Source of the DNA: Xylaria sp. FL1777 | Lineage: Eukaryota > Ascomycota > Sordariomycetes > Xylariales > Xylariaceae | NCBI GenBank assembly: GCA_022578965.1 | Contig: MU400516.1 | Span: forward strand, 496,001 to 560,000 | DNA length: 64,000 nucleotides | Direction of reading: 5' to 3' | In this document: positions 1-11,832 of the stretch, piece after piece | Layout of the letters: each line of letters begins with the position of its first letter | How positions within the stretch are numbered: the stretch's first letter is position 1 | Notes under the pieces: model-generated | What the model saw: only the letters and a program-made list of their open reading frames with translations | The model's database searches: none | What the model was told of the DNA's origin: nothing | Translations under genes and position numbers: made by a program

Positions 1-7
1 TCTATAG

Positions 8-646
8 ACCACAATCGGTATACCTATCCTGATAGTCCTCCTTCGTGTGATAACTGGCATTGTGGCCTACACGCCCTTGGGCAAACCACGCGAGTCGATA
101 CAGTCTGGCAACTACGGCAACCCACCAAGCGCCTGGTGGTGGTTGAAGCAGTCCGTTATTTATTTCTGTGGCCTATTCGGCATGAAAATTTGCGTATTAC
201 TGATATTCTTGATACTACCGTGGATTTCACGCGTTGGAGACTGGGCACTGAAGTGGACCGAAGGGAATGAGCGACTGCAGATAGTCTTCGTCATGATGCT
301 ATTTCCTCTCATCATGAACGCCCTTCAATATTACATCATCGACAGCTTCATCAAACTGAGGGAGACGGGCCACGAAAGGGTAGCTCAAGAGGAGGAGGAG
401 GATGACAGTGACCCCTTCGATGATGGGTTTGGGGACGACAGCGACGATGGGTCGATCAGCAATGAAAGCAGCGACAGTGTACGGATGTCGAGGTCAGCAA
501 CTTTCAAAGACACGAAAAGGGGAGACAGCAAGAATGGTCACGAAGAATATGATCCAGATTTAGATGGCCAGACGGTTGTCGGAAGTAGTAGGAGCCAAGA
601 GGAAAGGGACAAATTACTCACCAGAGAGTTGGTTCCTCCTGAGTAA
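8..646 (+). CDS. STIMATE/YPL162C-type multi-pass membrane protein, 3' part only
   Basis: This is the last exon of a gene that starts before the window. A likely acceptor (tatag) ends at base 7, and the frame is open from base 8 to the TAA at 644-646. The visible part begins with a hydrophobic stretch, then a loop with GNYGNPPSAWWWLKQS, then two more hydrophobic segments (IYFCGLFGMKICVLLIF and VFVMMLFPLIMNALQYYII). The tail is acidic and Ser-rich (EEEEDDSDPFDDGFGDD). The WWW-containing loop and the membrane layout resemble the fungal vacuolar membrane protein family related to yeast YPL162C and animal STIMATE. That assignment is family knowledge; the role (membrane contact or calcium regulation in animals) is not shown here. 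The first exons are missing, so total length cannot be judged. Confidence 0.7.
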   Translation, partial: TTIGIPILIVLLRVITGIVAYTPLGKPRESIQSGNYGNPPSAWWWLKQSVIYFCGLFGMKICVLLIFLILPWISRVGDWALKWTEGNERLQIVFVMMLFPLIMNALQYYIIDSFIKLRETGHERVAQEEEEDDSDPFDDGFGDDSDDGSISNESSDSVRMSRSATFKDTKRGDSKNGHEEYDPDLDGQTVVGSSRSQEERDKLLTRELVPPE

Positions 647-3600
647 CTGTTACAATTACATCATGCATTTATCAGACAGGCGTTTGGCGGTGTATAAAGG
701 CCTTTCATGCTACCTAGAGCGTTGTAATAGGAACCATAGTAACTTTTTTTTTTTTGGCGTTGTTTTGGTCTACATCGCTATTGACAAGTTGGAAGCTATT
801 TGTAGATATGAAGGGTCTAATATCAGACACGAGCAAATACAGAGGTAGTGCACCGATCTCTTCAAGCTAGGATCAATAACTTAGACGCCGCCCAAGGGTT
901 ACATAACAGTATAGGGGTTTATTCTAGCAAGGAAGCCTCTTCCTTAAGATTTAATGGCCTTCTTTTCTCCTCTCCCTAGTGTTAGCTCTGTACTTAGTTG
1001 TTTTGTTGTCAATATATCGGGTTGTGCTTCTATCTTCGAAAGCAATGCTATTCATAAAAACGAGCAGGAAAATATAAAAAACACCACTCGTACTAAGTTA
1101 ATAATGACGATCATCCTTAAGACGTAGATAGACTTTTGTAAGCCTTCTCCGGGCACTTACACTGCTGCGTAGCATGTATATTGGGCGGTTGGTACCAGTA
1201 TGCCCGATTTTGACCGAGCGTTGGCTCATAAGCCCAAGAAAATCTAATTTCTCATCTAGATCGAGGACGAGATTATAATATTTTAACCCCGCGATCCTTA
1301 TGTTGAATCCGCGTAACGGCTTTGAGCTTAAAGGTATTTGTGAAGGATGGAACGGTGTGGAAATCGGCGGATTGACACTACATATCTAGCTATGATAGTA
1401 GACATCATACCTATGAAAATCCTATATTAATTATAATACTTTCCCTCTATTCTGGCCCCGTTTTGAGAGACAATACTATCCATCCCATCCTCTCTAGTGA
1501 CATGTCACGCGTGGTTGAACCATGTTCGAATTTTGTTGAATACAATCCTAGAGGCCCACAGAGCGAAACCCCCTTAGTGTAAGCCTCAATTCAAACAGCC
1601 CTTTTCCGGAATTGTATTTCTAGATTTCGTCAGAGGAAATATATGCGCCCCCCAACTCAAACTGATTCTCGGCTGTGTTATTCCATCCTACGTGTGGTCG
1701 GCCACCACCCAGCGTGGATTCAGGTGCCCTCTTCACTTGGGAACGACAAAGTGGTCAGGACTATGGTAATCATCATTGGGGCTATTGCTACAGTTTTGTA
1801 GGCGCAGGTCTCTGGACAGGAGGAATCATCCGTAATCCAATGTTCCGGCCGGAACACTTCAGCGTCACCATATACCTACTGACGGCGTAGATCGGCCCAT
1901 AGAACTGTGCTCTACAAAACCATGTCGAGGTATCCTAACTACCGTTGCTCACCCTGCATGCTTTAGTAAGGATCTTCAAAAGACAAACAGACCCTGCAGT
2001 ATCACCAAATAGGACCAGGTGTTTTCCCCTCTAGCAAATGGGACTGATTGTTGGCTTTGTTTGACTATTCTGATTATCTAAACGCTTCCATCAGCCAGGC
2101 CCCCGGGAACTAGATCATCACGGGGCTCTAGACGCTTGTACTAATACCGTAGCAATGGAAACTAATACTAAACGAAATATATAGGTCATTATTCTGCACT
2201 ATACATCAGACGAGACCTGGAAGTTAATCTTCGATAGTAACGGCAACGAAGTCGTAGAAATTGGTGGCTATCTCCGAAGTCTCGAACGCAATGAAGCAGG
2301 CTAGGCAGACTATCGCAGAGCTCCCAAAGGCGAATCCCTGTAAGATCCTATGTCTCAGTGCTGGGAAGAAGACTGCAAACAGTCAATGGTCGGTTGGATG
2401 CTTTTGGTGTCGACTCGCTTGTTATACTGGAAACACTGAATTGATTGTTGAAGGACATTCAAGTAGATCTAGGATAGCAGTCTATGAGATTCTAGGTGAT
2501 GTCAAACCAATTGATACAAGATTTATGGCTACAATAACGAGTCAGTTTAAGCTCAGTCAAGAAACCAAGGTTAAGTGAAGTTGCTCACACGAGGACAGGA
2601 TGTCCCATTCTCGTGCTGCAATAGCTCGTCTAGATGTTAGGCAACTACAAGAGAAAAAATATCAATACTTCCCAGCTAGAACAAAAATTCCATTTTGATC
2701 GGAACGCGCAGCTCAGCCTTAAGAAGCAGATTCTTGAGAGCTCCCAAGTCCCGGCAAGTAGGTATTTATAGGAATGGTGGTGTCACTTTGCTGTTAAAGA
2801 AACTCATGGCGTCTAGAGGGTTTCATCGAATTGGACGGGCGCTAAAGCACGCGACCCACAACCCGCCACCTGTCAGAGCCATTGGCCTACAGATTATAAA
2901 ACTTATCTACGTAGGTTGTGGCCAAAAGTCTGGACCATCCTTAAAAATTATGTACAGTGTATTTATTTACCACTTACGGTAAGTACTTCCTAATTAGGAG
3001 AAAAGGGTTAATTCTTGCCAGACTGCCAACGGCCCGAAACTAACGTATATTTTACTTTACGGATCGTCATCAGACCGAAACGTAAGTTGCCAAGCCATTA
3101 GCGGTCTGGGAAGAATTAATGTCTCTTTCCTAATTGGGAAGTACCCACCGTAAGTGGTAAATACACACACTGTACTTTATTTTTCAGGATGGTCCAGACT
3201 TTTGGCCACAACCTACGTATGGATGTTCGGGTTCCTGACGTCGCTTACTAGATGGCGGGGCTTTTTTCAGGGGAATGGGGCTGAGTTAGCTGGGCCCTGC
3301 AGCAAAATCCAAGGACTCTATCTCAATACAGTAACGCTTAAGTAGACTCATGCGTTATCCGCGCATCCGCTATGGCACCTGGTACCTATACTAAGTTTGC
3401 GGAAAAGCCCCAGCCATGCGAATGCATGTGTCCCTAGTCCACTGCCTGAATCAGCGCACTTTGTAGTGTAGATGTTTGGGGGAGATCGTCGCTCTTCATT
3501 TCGTCTACCTTTTTTTCATTTTTCACGCTCTTTGAGCTCACAAGAGCGACTCCGAATCTAAACACCGACTTTTCCACTCTGGCGAGCAGTCATTCTTTTC

Positions 3601-4087
3601 GAGTTATCCAGTATACTATGAGAAATTGAGGCCAATCCTCTTCTCCTCCCTCCTTTAGTACTGCTTTGACATTTATTATTTTTGTCAGCCTTCGTCACCA
3701 CAATCGCTCTGTTAGACCAACTCCTCGCCCCTATTCTTTGAAGCCGTCTAGCCACGCACTTTGAATCAGTCCCTTTCACCTTCGCCACCGGTCAAAAGCG
3801 ACGAGCGGAAATTCTGTATAGCTGCGCGCTGTCGTTTTGCGAGAATTGATTTCCATAATCAAGCATATACGAGAACGCTACACACTGACCAACTTGAATA
3901 CGTTGATTGCGGGACGGGAAGATCTTGGGCAGCTCGAAGACGATCAGACATCCGCTACCAACCTTTAAAACCGCGAATCATCATTCCAATGATCCTATAA
4001 TTACAAAACCTATAACTTTGAGTCTCCTTGGCAGTATTTGAGGAACGAGGCACGCGTGTGCGGGAATTAGGATCCAAGTCTATAAGG
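647..4087. other. gene-free interval with decayed sequence
   Basis: No convincing gene lies in these 3.4 kb. Reading frames are short and stop-interrupted. A frame near 2187-2290 reads like protein (YTSDETWKLIFDSNGNE) but runs into a stop soon after and matches nothing I recognise, so it may be a decayed ORF. A foldback repeat lies at about 2908-3223 and is listed separately. The last few hundred bases (3480-4087) become pyrimidine-rich and probably hold the promoter and leader of the gene at 4088. Confidence 0.6.
2908..3223. repeat. long imperfect inverted repeat (foldback/MITE-like element)
   Basis: The left arm (about 2908-3025) reads ACGTAGGTTGTGGCCAAAAG and onward. The right arm (about 3110-3223) is nearly its reverse complement, ending CTTTTGGCCACAACCTACGT. 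Matching blocks include GTCTGGACCATCC, TTTACCACTTACGG, GTACTTCC and the inner TTAATTCTT/CCAGAC segments. About 80 bases near 3030-3110 form a poorly paired loop. Differences between the arms are mostly transitions (such as acttacggtaagtac against acttacggtgggtac), as expected from RIP or age. No transposase frame is present, so this looks like a non-autonomous foldback element or a head-to-head pair of transposon ends. No clear target-site duplication was found by eye. Confidence 0.75.
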
Positions 4088-5640
4088 ATGCCGCCGCACA
4101 TTGGGGTCGCGATGGCGCGCAGCCTTCAGAACGGCAGCTGGGGCGACGCATTCGTGAATCTACTGTCGCGAAGCACTGTCGCTGCGTTGGGACCACGCCA
4201 GTCCGGTAGCAGTATTACGAACGATATTTCCGATGCTGCGACTGCATTTTCAAGCTGGGACAATTGTTTTAAAGCTAATATTTGCAAGTCAGTCAAGTTT
4301 ACCTCAGATCAGACTGCTCTATTTGGTCAAAAACTAACCTTTACAGATGGCCCGTTATTGCACTTTTTATCGTTGCAGGCCTGATTATTTTTTCTGTCGT
4401 CTGGTGCATCGTTCGATGCTGCTGCTGTGGCCTATCGTGCTGTTGCGAATGTTGCTATTGCCTGAAGTGCTGCGGTGAATGCTGTGGTTTATGCGATCCC
4501 CCTCGTGGCAAACGCAGTAAATACCTGGACGAACCATTTGTTCCCCCAAACCACGATCAAGCATATCGTTCTCCCGCTCCCATGCACTCTGGCTTCGAAT
4601 CAGCGAAGCCGAGTGTGCCCCAATATGCCGAATTCGATACTGGGAACAGGAAGGATGCGGACGCATTGCCTGCGATGCCTAGTTGGGAGGATGCCAGCTC
4701 CAAGAAGGTGCTGATTGAAGAAGAGTCTGTTGAGATGGAACCCTTGAAGAAGCCCGAAGCTGCTCAGAACCCTTCGCAAATGAACCTGGCTAATATTCCG
4801 CCTGCAACATCCCCTGGTGCAATATCACCTTACGGTCCGCCTGCGGGCACAGGTGGCGCAAATGGATACATGACAGCCGGACGCAACGAGCCCAGCGCCT
4901 ACGGAATGAACCAACAAGGATATAATGAATACGATAACCATGGATACGGGCAGCAGTACCCATCCAGCGGTATGAATAATGCGGCGAATGGGGTGGCGGG
5001 TGGCCCAATGGGCCGACGAACGCCGCATCAAGATTATAATAATGGGTATGATCGGAATGATATGAATCAGGGATACTCCCAATATCCGCAGTCACGAAAT
5101 CCCAGGCCTTACAATGATGAATTTGGACGCAGTGGTACACCGACCTCATTCAATAATGGCCAGTACCGGGGCATGGCAGGCAACGATGGCTATGGCCATG
5201 ACCGGAGATCACCAGCTCCTCAGACCGGCTATGGATATGGAAACCCACGAATGGGCTCTCCTGGCGCACAGGCGGGCTACGGTTACGGCAGTGCCCGGGC
5301 ATCTCCAGCCCCGCAGGGGGATTACAGGTCGCCTCAACGCTCTCACACCCAGGATGGATACACTCAACAGTACCCATCGTCTTCTCGCCAGGAGTACTCG
5401 AATGACCCCTATGACTCCTTTGGACACACGGCGCAAGAACAATACGTTCAACCCTCATCTCCAACATCACCGATTCGAAATAACAGCGGATTTGACTTCA
5501 ACTCCGGACACAGTCGCCCAGATAATCGGTCGAGTCCAGCTCCGGTTCAGAGTGCGAATGGAGGTACCGCATACCCAGGATACCGAAACTATAAGCCAGC
5601 ACGAGATGCCCAACCGCAGCAAGCCTGGGAAGGAATATAA
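4088..5640 (+). CDS. single-pass membrane protein with Cys cluster and Gly/Tyr/Pro/Gln-rich tail (fibroin-3-related type)
   Basis: Two exons, 4088-4287 and 4347-5640, are joined across a 59 bp intron (donor GTCAGT, branch CTAAC, acceptor ACAG) and give 497 residues. A short N-terminal region ends in one transmembrane segment at about residues 68-86. Sixteen cysteines follow at once in residues 87-116 (CCCCGLSCCCECC and onward), which suggests palmitoylation or metal binding next to the membrane. The remaining 380 residues are low complexity, rich in G, Y, N, P, S and Q, with repeats such as YGYG and SPAPQ. This architecture matches Pezizomycotina proteins annotated only as fibroin-3-related; their function is unknown to me. 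The next ATG at 4112 is an alternative start. It could act as a plasma-membrane anchored, disordered cytoplasmic or surface protein. Confidence 0.8.
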
Positions 5641-6417
5641 AGTTCTGTTTTGCGTTTCTTTTTCTTTTCTTTTTACAATTTCTCCAAATTCTGCATGCAT
5701 CTACGAAGGTTAGAGCTAGAAGCTTTACATGTTCATCAGTAGACATGCAGCTAGGGCATTGGGTTGGCTACTAAAGGAAGCTCGGTGTTTATGGGAGTTT
5801 GGCGAAATGCGGTGTGCACCTGACATAATGACGGCGATGAATGAACAAGTGCACTGCTGGAGCGGGCCGATGTATAGTTGGATTGCATACTACTTGATAC
5901 CTTGTAACAAGATGTTTCTGCGTTTCGCACACCTAAGGCTCCCTGCTTATCACCTCTAGTCTTCATTCATGGTCTCGTTGTATCACAGTTGCGCACATGA
6001 CGACCTTGGATGCAAGGTAACTATGATGTATAGGTACCTATCTTTTCTGTATGAGACAAGCTGTGTTGTGATACAGGCAACGATCCCCCCTTCCAGCCTC
6101 AAAGTCACATGACGTCTCATACCCGACTTCGCAGTTTCCCTCTGACGATTTACTTGTACAGTTTCCAGTATTCCATCCATCAAATCCTTATTCTGGTAGG
6201 TGCAAAGGTGGTGCAAAGCCAGTTCCAAGGTTTCCATTGCCTACTCGGCATGTTTCCTCGACATGTTTCCACAACATGTTTCCTTTTGCCTACTCGATGT
6301 GTTTCCCTTTGCCTTTCAATATTCCTTTATATTACCTACAAAGGAAAGTTCCAGAAGTATTTTTTTTCTAGTTTTCTTTTTCAATCTTTTCCATTGTGAT
6401 CTTGAATGAACAGCCCA
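5641..6417. other. intergenic, convergent gene ends
   Basis: No gene is supported in these 780 bp between two convergent genes. A pyrimidine run just after 5640 probably belongs to the 3' UTR. At about 6250-6310 the words GTTTCC, ACATGTTTCC and CTACTCG recur in a loose tandem pattern. I see no other structure. Confidence 0.6.
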
Positions 6418-7943
6418 CTAGTTCGACCGACGTGGTTGATAGGCACCGGACATGGAAAGGTCAGTAGGGACGGGAGGATCCTGATGAATCACATTGTTGA
6501 AGTCGGCCTGTGTTCCAGTAGAGCAATAGTTGGGACGATACTGAAGAACCGTGGGATAAGGCGTAGGAGGTCGGTACTCTCGAACAAACTGATAATTCGC
6601 GGGACCGCCTCCGGTCGTGCCATAGCGTCGGCCTGGAGATAGCTCGCGGTCTCGGTTCAAATCTGCTGGGCGCAGGGTGGTCATGAGAGCTGGCAGAACA
6701 TTGCGAGTGCCAGTATTGACATTGGGCTCAGTGGGAGTCACCATGTTGTTCTCTCCAAGGGCACGTGAGTTGTTCACTCCGCCACCCGATCCATGGCCTT
6801 CAGTCCAAGTAGAAGTGTGGCCGAACTCAGGACCAGCGTTCACTCTTGCGGTGTTGGTTCCGGGGACTTGCCACTGCGGACCGAGGTGGAAGTCGCCGCT
6901 GCCGTCAATGCGCAGGGTATTGGGGACATCAACACCAGAGGCAGCAGCTTCGTGGTTGCCATTGTGTTCGGTAGCGGCTTGAAGATTAATAACGCCATCG
7001 TTACCGGTGACGTCCATGGGGTCGTGGTTCTCCTCATTGTCCACAGTACCGCTAGTATCCGAAGAGCTGTCGCTCATGTAATACACAATGGAGGAGGACT
7101 CACTCTCATCGTCGTCGTCGTTGTTGCTGCCAATCTCATGATTGTTTTCTTCTTGCTCATGATCTTGAATGGAGGTTTCGTCTGTTTGGTTAGAAAGAAG
7201 ATATGGTTAGCAAAAGCTCTGAGTTGTGAGAAATATGAACAGAGAATGGTAAAGAAGTAACAAGGAAGCCTTCAACAGAACATGCAGATTGATAGAGATT
7301 AGAGATTAGTGGACTTACTGTTTTGTTCGGCAACATTGGGTTCGTCAGCACCTGGGGGTGGCATCTGAGTAACAGGAGCAACAGGAACTCCAGGTCCATG
7401 AGGCAACTCAGCACCTGGGGGGTGCATCTGAGCAACAGGGGCAACAGGAACAATAGGAACAACGGGAGCTCCAGATCCGTGAGGCAGTGAGGACACCACT
7501 GGCTGCGGAGGGAAATCTGCTCTCACATTGGCGTTCAAGGTGTTTGGCAGATTTCCTCCTTGAGTAGGTCCCGACTCTTGTGCTCTGAGAATGACAGGCC
7601 CACCGACACAGTGAATAGGACATACATGAGGCTGTGGGCGGGGCTGTGCATTGGGCGTCCATAGATCAACTGGTGGTGGAATGTGGTGAAAGACATTGGG
7701 AGGGATTGGGGGATATGCAATACCAGGAGGCATCTGACGAGGCACGCCCACGTTATTCCAACGGTCCCAGCCAGGCGGCGGCAGTGGTGCCTAGACACTG
7801 CCACAGATCGAGCTGCAACGCGTGGGAATGACGGCAGGTGGGAATTGAACAACGCGACATTCACCCGAGTTTGGATATCTGCATCTGGTGGTGAACGTGG
7901 CCTGATGGTTGCACGAGTAGCTTACCGTGATGTGGCAGCACAT
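6418..7943 (-). CDS. uncharacterised protein: Cys/His N-terminus, Pro-rich middle, acidic/Ser region; in-frame TAG or tiny intron
   Basis: On the minus strand an ATG at 7943 opens with MCCHITVSYSCNHQATF, with further cysteines (RCRYPNSGEC, RCSSIC) like small fungal Cys/His proteins. An in-frame TAG lies at 7791-7793, after 50 residues, and the same frame stays open beyond it. A 63 bp in-phase intron at 7796-7734 (GTCTAG...CGTCAG) would remove the stop, but that donor is weak. The next segment is rich in Pro, Val and Ala (repeats of PHGPGVPVAP type). A clear intron follows at 7318-7182 (GTAAGT, branch CTAAC, ACAG; phases match). The last exon, 7181-6418, is acidic and Ser/Asn-rich (GSNNDDDDESESSS). 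With all three exons the product is 441 residues. No function is recognised. It is either a three-exon gene or an allele broken at 7791. Confidence 0.6.
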
Positions 7944-10900
7944 CTTGACGACAGGGTGAGGATGTAAGGGGAGAGAGTTATGCTGATATATAGGTAGATG
8001 GGCTGATGGGTTGATGGGTTGAGGTGATGTGGGATGTGTGAGAAGATGAGAGTTCCAAGGTAGGATGAGGAGGGTTAACACAGAAGTCAAGTGGTGTTTG
8101 AGAGAGAGAGAGAGAGAGACAGAGAGAGAACCCAGGTTGTTTGTGTGGGGTAGTTTCTCGGTTATTGCTGTTGAATGCTGTGGGAGAAGTGCAGGCACGA
8201 GACTAATATAATAGTAAGGGCGCCAAAAAGATCAGAACGCGCGTTCAAGACGCGATTATCACTTGGGCAACATCACTTGGGCAACGTACCTTGTATGAAT
8301 AGGCCATGGTCCACGCCCTAGACGTGAGGTCCTAAGTAACAATGGGGGGTATCTCCTTCATGGCATGTCCAAGTACACTAACAATAGAAATGTAATAAGA
8401 TAAGCAGTAAAAACGGGTATTAAATACTTTGAATCATGTGAATAGATACACACAGCAGCACTCCTTGCCATTGAAGCCTTGCCTCTGCCTCCTTATGTTT
8501 CTGCTCTAGATCTCTCATTAGTTTGTGCTGTCAGATCTTCTGTCTTCCCAAGTGGTACTTGAAGCCAGGTCAGAGCTGCCCATGCTTGAAAATAAAGGTA
8601 TAAGAGAGTGTCTCCCACCAGAACCAGAAGCAGGCGTTCTTGTATTTATCTTATTGTATGTATATACATATATCATGTAGAATATGTGGCTAACCTGACT
8701 GAGGGCAAACCAAGAATTGATTAGGATGCATGTCCACAACTTAATATTGTCTAAACTATGTCTCGAACAACATAACTTAATAAATCCCGTAGGAGATAAC
8801 ACCTGAGACTACAGTAACCATGCATATAGTACTCATTTATGTACAAAATATCGTGGTGCTACTAGATGTAAATGTTGTACTGGTGTATTGATATAATCAG
8901 GGGTGCAGCTTTGGACAGGTTCCTAGGGTCACCTAGGTATTGCTACTTCTAGTTTTATCTGATTAGAAAATTTGTGTATAAATTTCGCAGGGTACCTGAC
9001 ACTCCCAACTCAATCGGCCCTGGCATATGGGGAATAAGTATGTTGTTTTACTTTATGCCTTGGTACCAGGTACGGTGTAGGTGAATCAGGCAGGAGCGAG
9101 AAGGAGTGAAGACAAAGGATATGTAAGACTGTGTCTCTTACGAAAGGCCTAGTCAAACTTCAGCAACATGACCCTTACAGGATATAGGATACGGGAATTA
9201 GAAGCTGTTTATGTCCTGCCCTTTGCTATCTCCTGACGTATAGAAAGTTCATTTGTGAAGGGGAAGTAATGCCTAAATCACGTGCGCAATAATAGCCTCT
9301 TCAGAGTCAAGATATTCTCCCACATGTTTCTTTAGTAGTAGGAAAGGGACCATCAAATATCTGTGGCAGGCAAAGTTAATGTGAAATGAAAATTATAGAC
9401 GGATCAAAGGAAGTCTGAATTCACTTTATATAATAGTATGCTTTGTAGAGGATAGCGCTTGGTTTGCCTACAGACTAAGTCTTAGGGGTAATAAACAAAC
9501 CACTCTTTGAGGCTAACAAGCTCCAGACTTAGCAAATATTAAACGGATCTACTGGGTTATAGCATGTACCGGTATTTAAGACTACATGTTAGTAAGGTCA
9601 TCTAGAGCATATACGTGCTGCAAGGCTACGTAACCAAGTTTAGCCAGCTAGAGCAAAGCTTGTGAAGAGCATAAAGGATGGTGAGAAGCACATAACGCTT
9701 GCCTGGATTTTGGGCGTTTTGGTAGTAGCTGTAGCAATTTATAACGCGCTAAGTATAAGGTAAGGATACTAAAAGGAGACTTAAGAATAAAATTATGTAA
9801 ATGGAGGTTTGTTTAGTTCATAGCAATAACCAAGGTAAATATATAAACCTAATTGCTTGCATGTATGTTGTAAGACTCTACGATGCATATGCATGGACCT
9901 TTCCAAAGTTTTTATTTCACAGCATTTTTAGGCCTGTCCAGGGGAGCGAGCGCCCTCTTAGCGCACAGCATTTTTAGGCTCGTTCTGGCCTTAAAGCTTT
10001 TTTCTCTCTTCCTTTCTACAGAGGTCTGGGCCAAAATTAGCCATTATTTTTGGCAATGGCCTATTACGAAAATGAAGATGATGTGTTGCTTTGTATAATG
10101 CATAGCATAGTATTGTTAAGCCCGGCATATTTGAGATATTTTCTTTAAAGTATGCCAGTTGGTTCCAAGTTAGCTGTTAGCCTTAACGCATACATCTTGT
10201 CTGACTTAGCCATAGCCTACCCGCGTCTAAAACTTTGATATCTATCTATCTGTACACTAGGACAACATCCAAGTTAGAAACCCAGTCCTAAAATAAATGC
10301 ATGGAGATCATTTGCACAATACTGAGTATCGGTATAGTTTATGGTATGATGTACATGATTAGCGAGTGCATCCTTTGATAGCATCTGTGAGGGAAAGGTC
10401 ATAACTCGACACTACACGAAAAGGCAAGTTGTGAGGCGCAGCACCACGCATCATACATGTATTGAGGGGCACGGCAATTACGGCAATTACGGCAATTACG
10501 ATAGACGGATTGCCGAGAAAATTGCACTTAATTCGCACAGACTAAGCTGGAGGCCTCTTGGGACTGGGCATTATACGCAGTACATACGCATAAGATACGG
10601 ATCACTTACTAAGCATCTCATATCAAGGTCACTTTAGTGCTGTATACATATGTGAAGCAAGCTCTCAGATGGAGTATAAACTGCTTGGTTTTCATGATGT
10701 TTACAAATGGGTTGATATCTGTTACAACAACTCATTGGCGGGTTTAAAATTGATGAAACATGATAGCCTTTAATGAGCTAGATAATCTAAAACAAGTACC
10801 TTGATAGGAGTTGACATTTAGGGATGCTAGGTATTGGCTGGCATGTCCGGTAGGACTTGTTTAGCCTACGTAGTCAGATCGGCGAGCTGTGCTTATCATC

Positions 10901-11320
10901 CTGCGTCAGCTCTGTTACTAGGTTTCCTCATCTGTAATTAGAGGTGAGAACTTGGCACATAAGATAGACATGTTCTGGGGTTGGAGTGCAATTAGCCTCG
11001 GGGGGTTTCAATTTCCTTGATCACAGTGTACGAGACCTCGACCAAATGTATGAGAAGTATTATGTATTCTATAACTATTCATGAACAATGTTTTCCTTGC
11101 CAACCTTGAAGGAGTGCTGCCCTCATGTCGTAATCCGTATGCCTTCAAACGCCAATATCAAAAGAGCCCTGAGGCGGGACAGAAACCCATAACGCCTGAT
11201 ACGACACATGGGGTATAGAAACCTGTCTTCCACGTTCCTTTGTGCTAGATAGCACATCATGCGCATTCGTTCATTCGCCAATCATCTTCAACAGCGCACT
11301 AGTGGTAGTCGTTATAGGAA
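7944..11320. other. gene-free AT-rich, stop-dense island (RIP-like)
   Basis: The first 300 bp are the promoter/leader side of the 6418-7943 gene and include a GA/CT dinucleotide tract near 8100-8128. From about 8300 to 11200 the sequence is AT- and TpA-rich, and no frame longer than about 70 codons survives on either strand. A patch near 9890-10050 is less AT-rich and repeats CACAGCATTTTTAGGC twice. This composition is what RIP leaves behind in old transposon copies. I could not identify the original element. The last 100 bp are downstream of the convergently placed 11321 gene. Confidence 0.6.
10473..10499. repeat. 3 x 9 bp tandem repeat
   Basis: Three perfect copies of GGCAATTAC stand head to tail inside the AT-rich island. 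It is a short minisatellite with no evident function. Confidence 0.85.
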
Positions 11321-11832
11321 TTATTTCATTGGCGGTGGGCCAGAAGGAGGCGCGTAATCGCCACCGTAGACGTTCTTGGGAGGCTCAACGCCGCTCGCTT
11401 GGTGACCATAATGACCATCGGTAGTCTGGTAGCGATTGTCCATGGGATATGACTGCGCAGGCGCTCCATAGGCTGGTGGTGGCGGGTTATAAGCGTTAGG
11501 GTTATTGGGAGAATACTGCGGCGGTGCCATCCAACCAGTGCCATACATGGGTCTCACTCCTTGGCTGCGGCGACGGCGAGAATTGAGGCAGCTGCTTCCA
11601 TGTTAGTCTATGATTCTGGGAAGGATGCGGAATGCTGGGAGAGGGGAAGAACTTACGCCCACAGGAAAAAGATCAAGAAGAATAGCCCCACGACGACGGC
11701 GGCAAAGATCCAGCGCCCATACCAATACCAGGAGCTACCCCGTACGCAGCCGTAACCGTTGTAGTAATATCCAGATGGGCAAATAACCCGTTTTTGCAGC
11801 AGGCTGGCGACCTGATCTAGAAGCGGTGCCAT
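11321..11832 (-). CDS. RCR-family (chitin synthesis regulation/Congo red resistance) membrane protein
   Basis: Exon 1 (11832-11657) and exon 2 (11591-11321) flank a 65 bp intron (GTAAGT, branch ACTAAC, acceptor GCAG) and give 148 residues. The order of parts fits the fungal RCR family (Pfam RCR). There is a short lumenal N-terminus with two cysteines (ICPSGYYYNGYGC), then WYWYGRW, then a transmembrane helix at about residues 41-59 (IFAAVVVGLFFLIFFLWA). A basic patch NSRRRRSQG and a signature GVRPMYGTGWM follow, and the tail is Pro/Tyr-rich (PPPPAYGAP). Yeast RCR proteins act in ER and endosome/vacuole trafficking and lower chitin deposition. The Pro/Tyr tail could bind Rsp5-type WW domains, which is an inference. 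The spliced phase (GC + C) restores a continuous frame, which supports the intron. Confidence 0.88.

Noticed and set aside
1675..1890. 71-codon plus-strand frame with several aromatic residues
   Set aside because: No initiation context, no family resemblance, and it lies in stop-dense decayed DNA.
2261..2578. Frame of 105 codons on the plus strand
   Set aside because: It overlaps a better protein-like frame in another phase that is itself broken; no splice signals support it.
4385..5470. Several antisense frames opposite the low-complexity gene
   Set aside because: They mirror the repetitive codons of the sense gene and are shadows, not genes.
9883..10098. 71-codon plus-strand frame in the AT-rich island
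   Set aside because: It contains a repeated 16 bp nucleotide word and no protein feature; it most likely stems from a transposon remnant.
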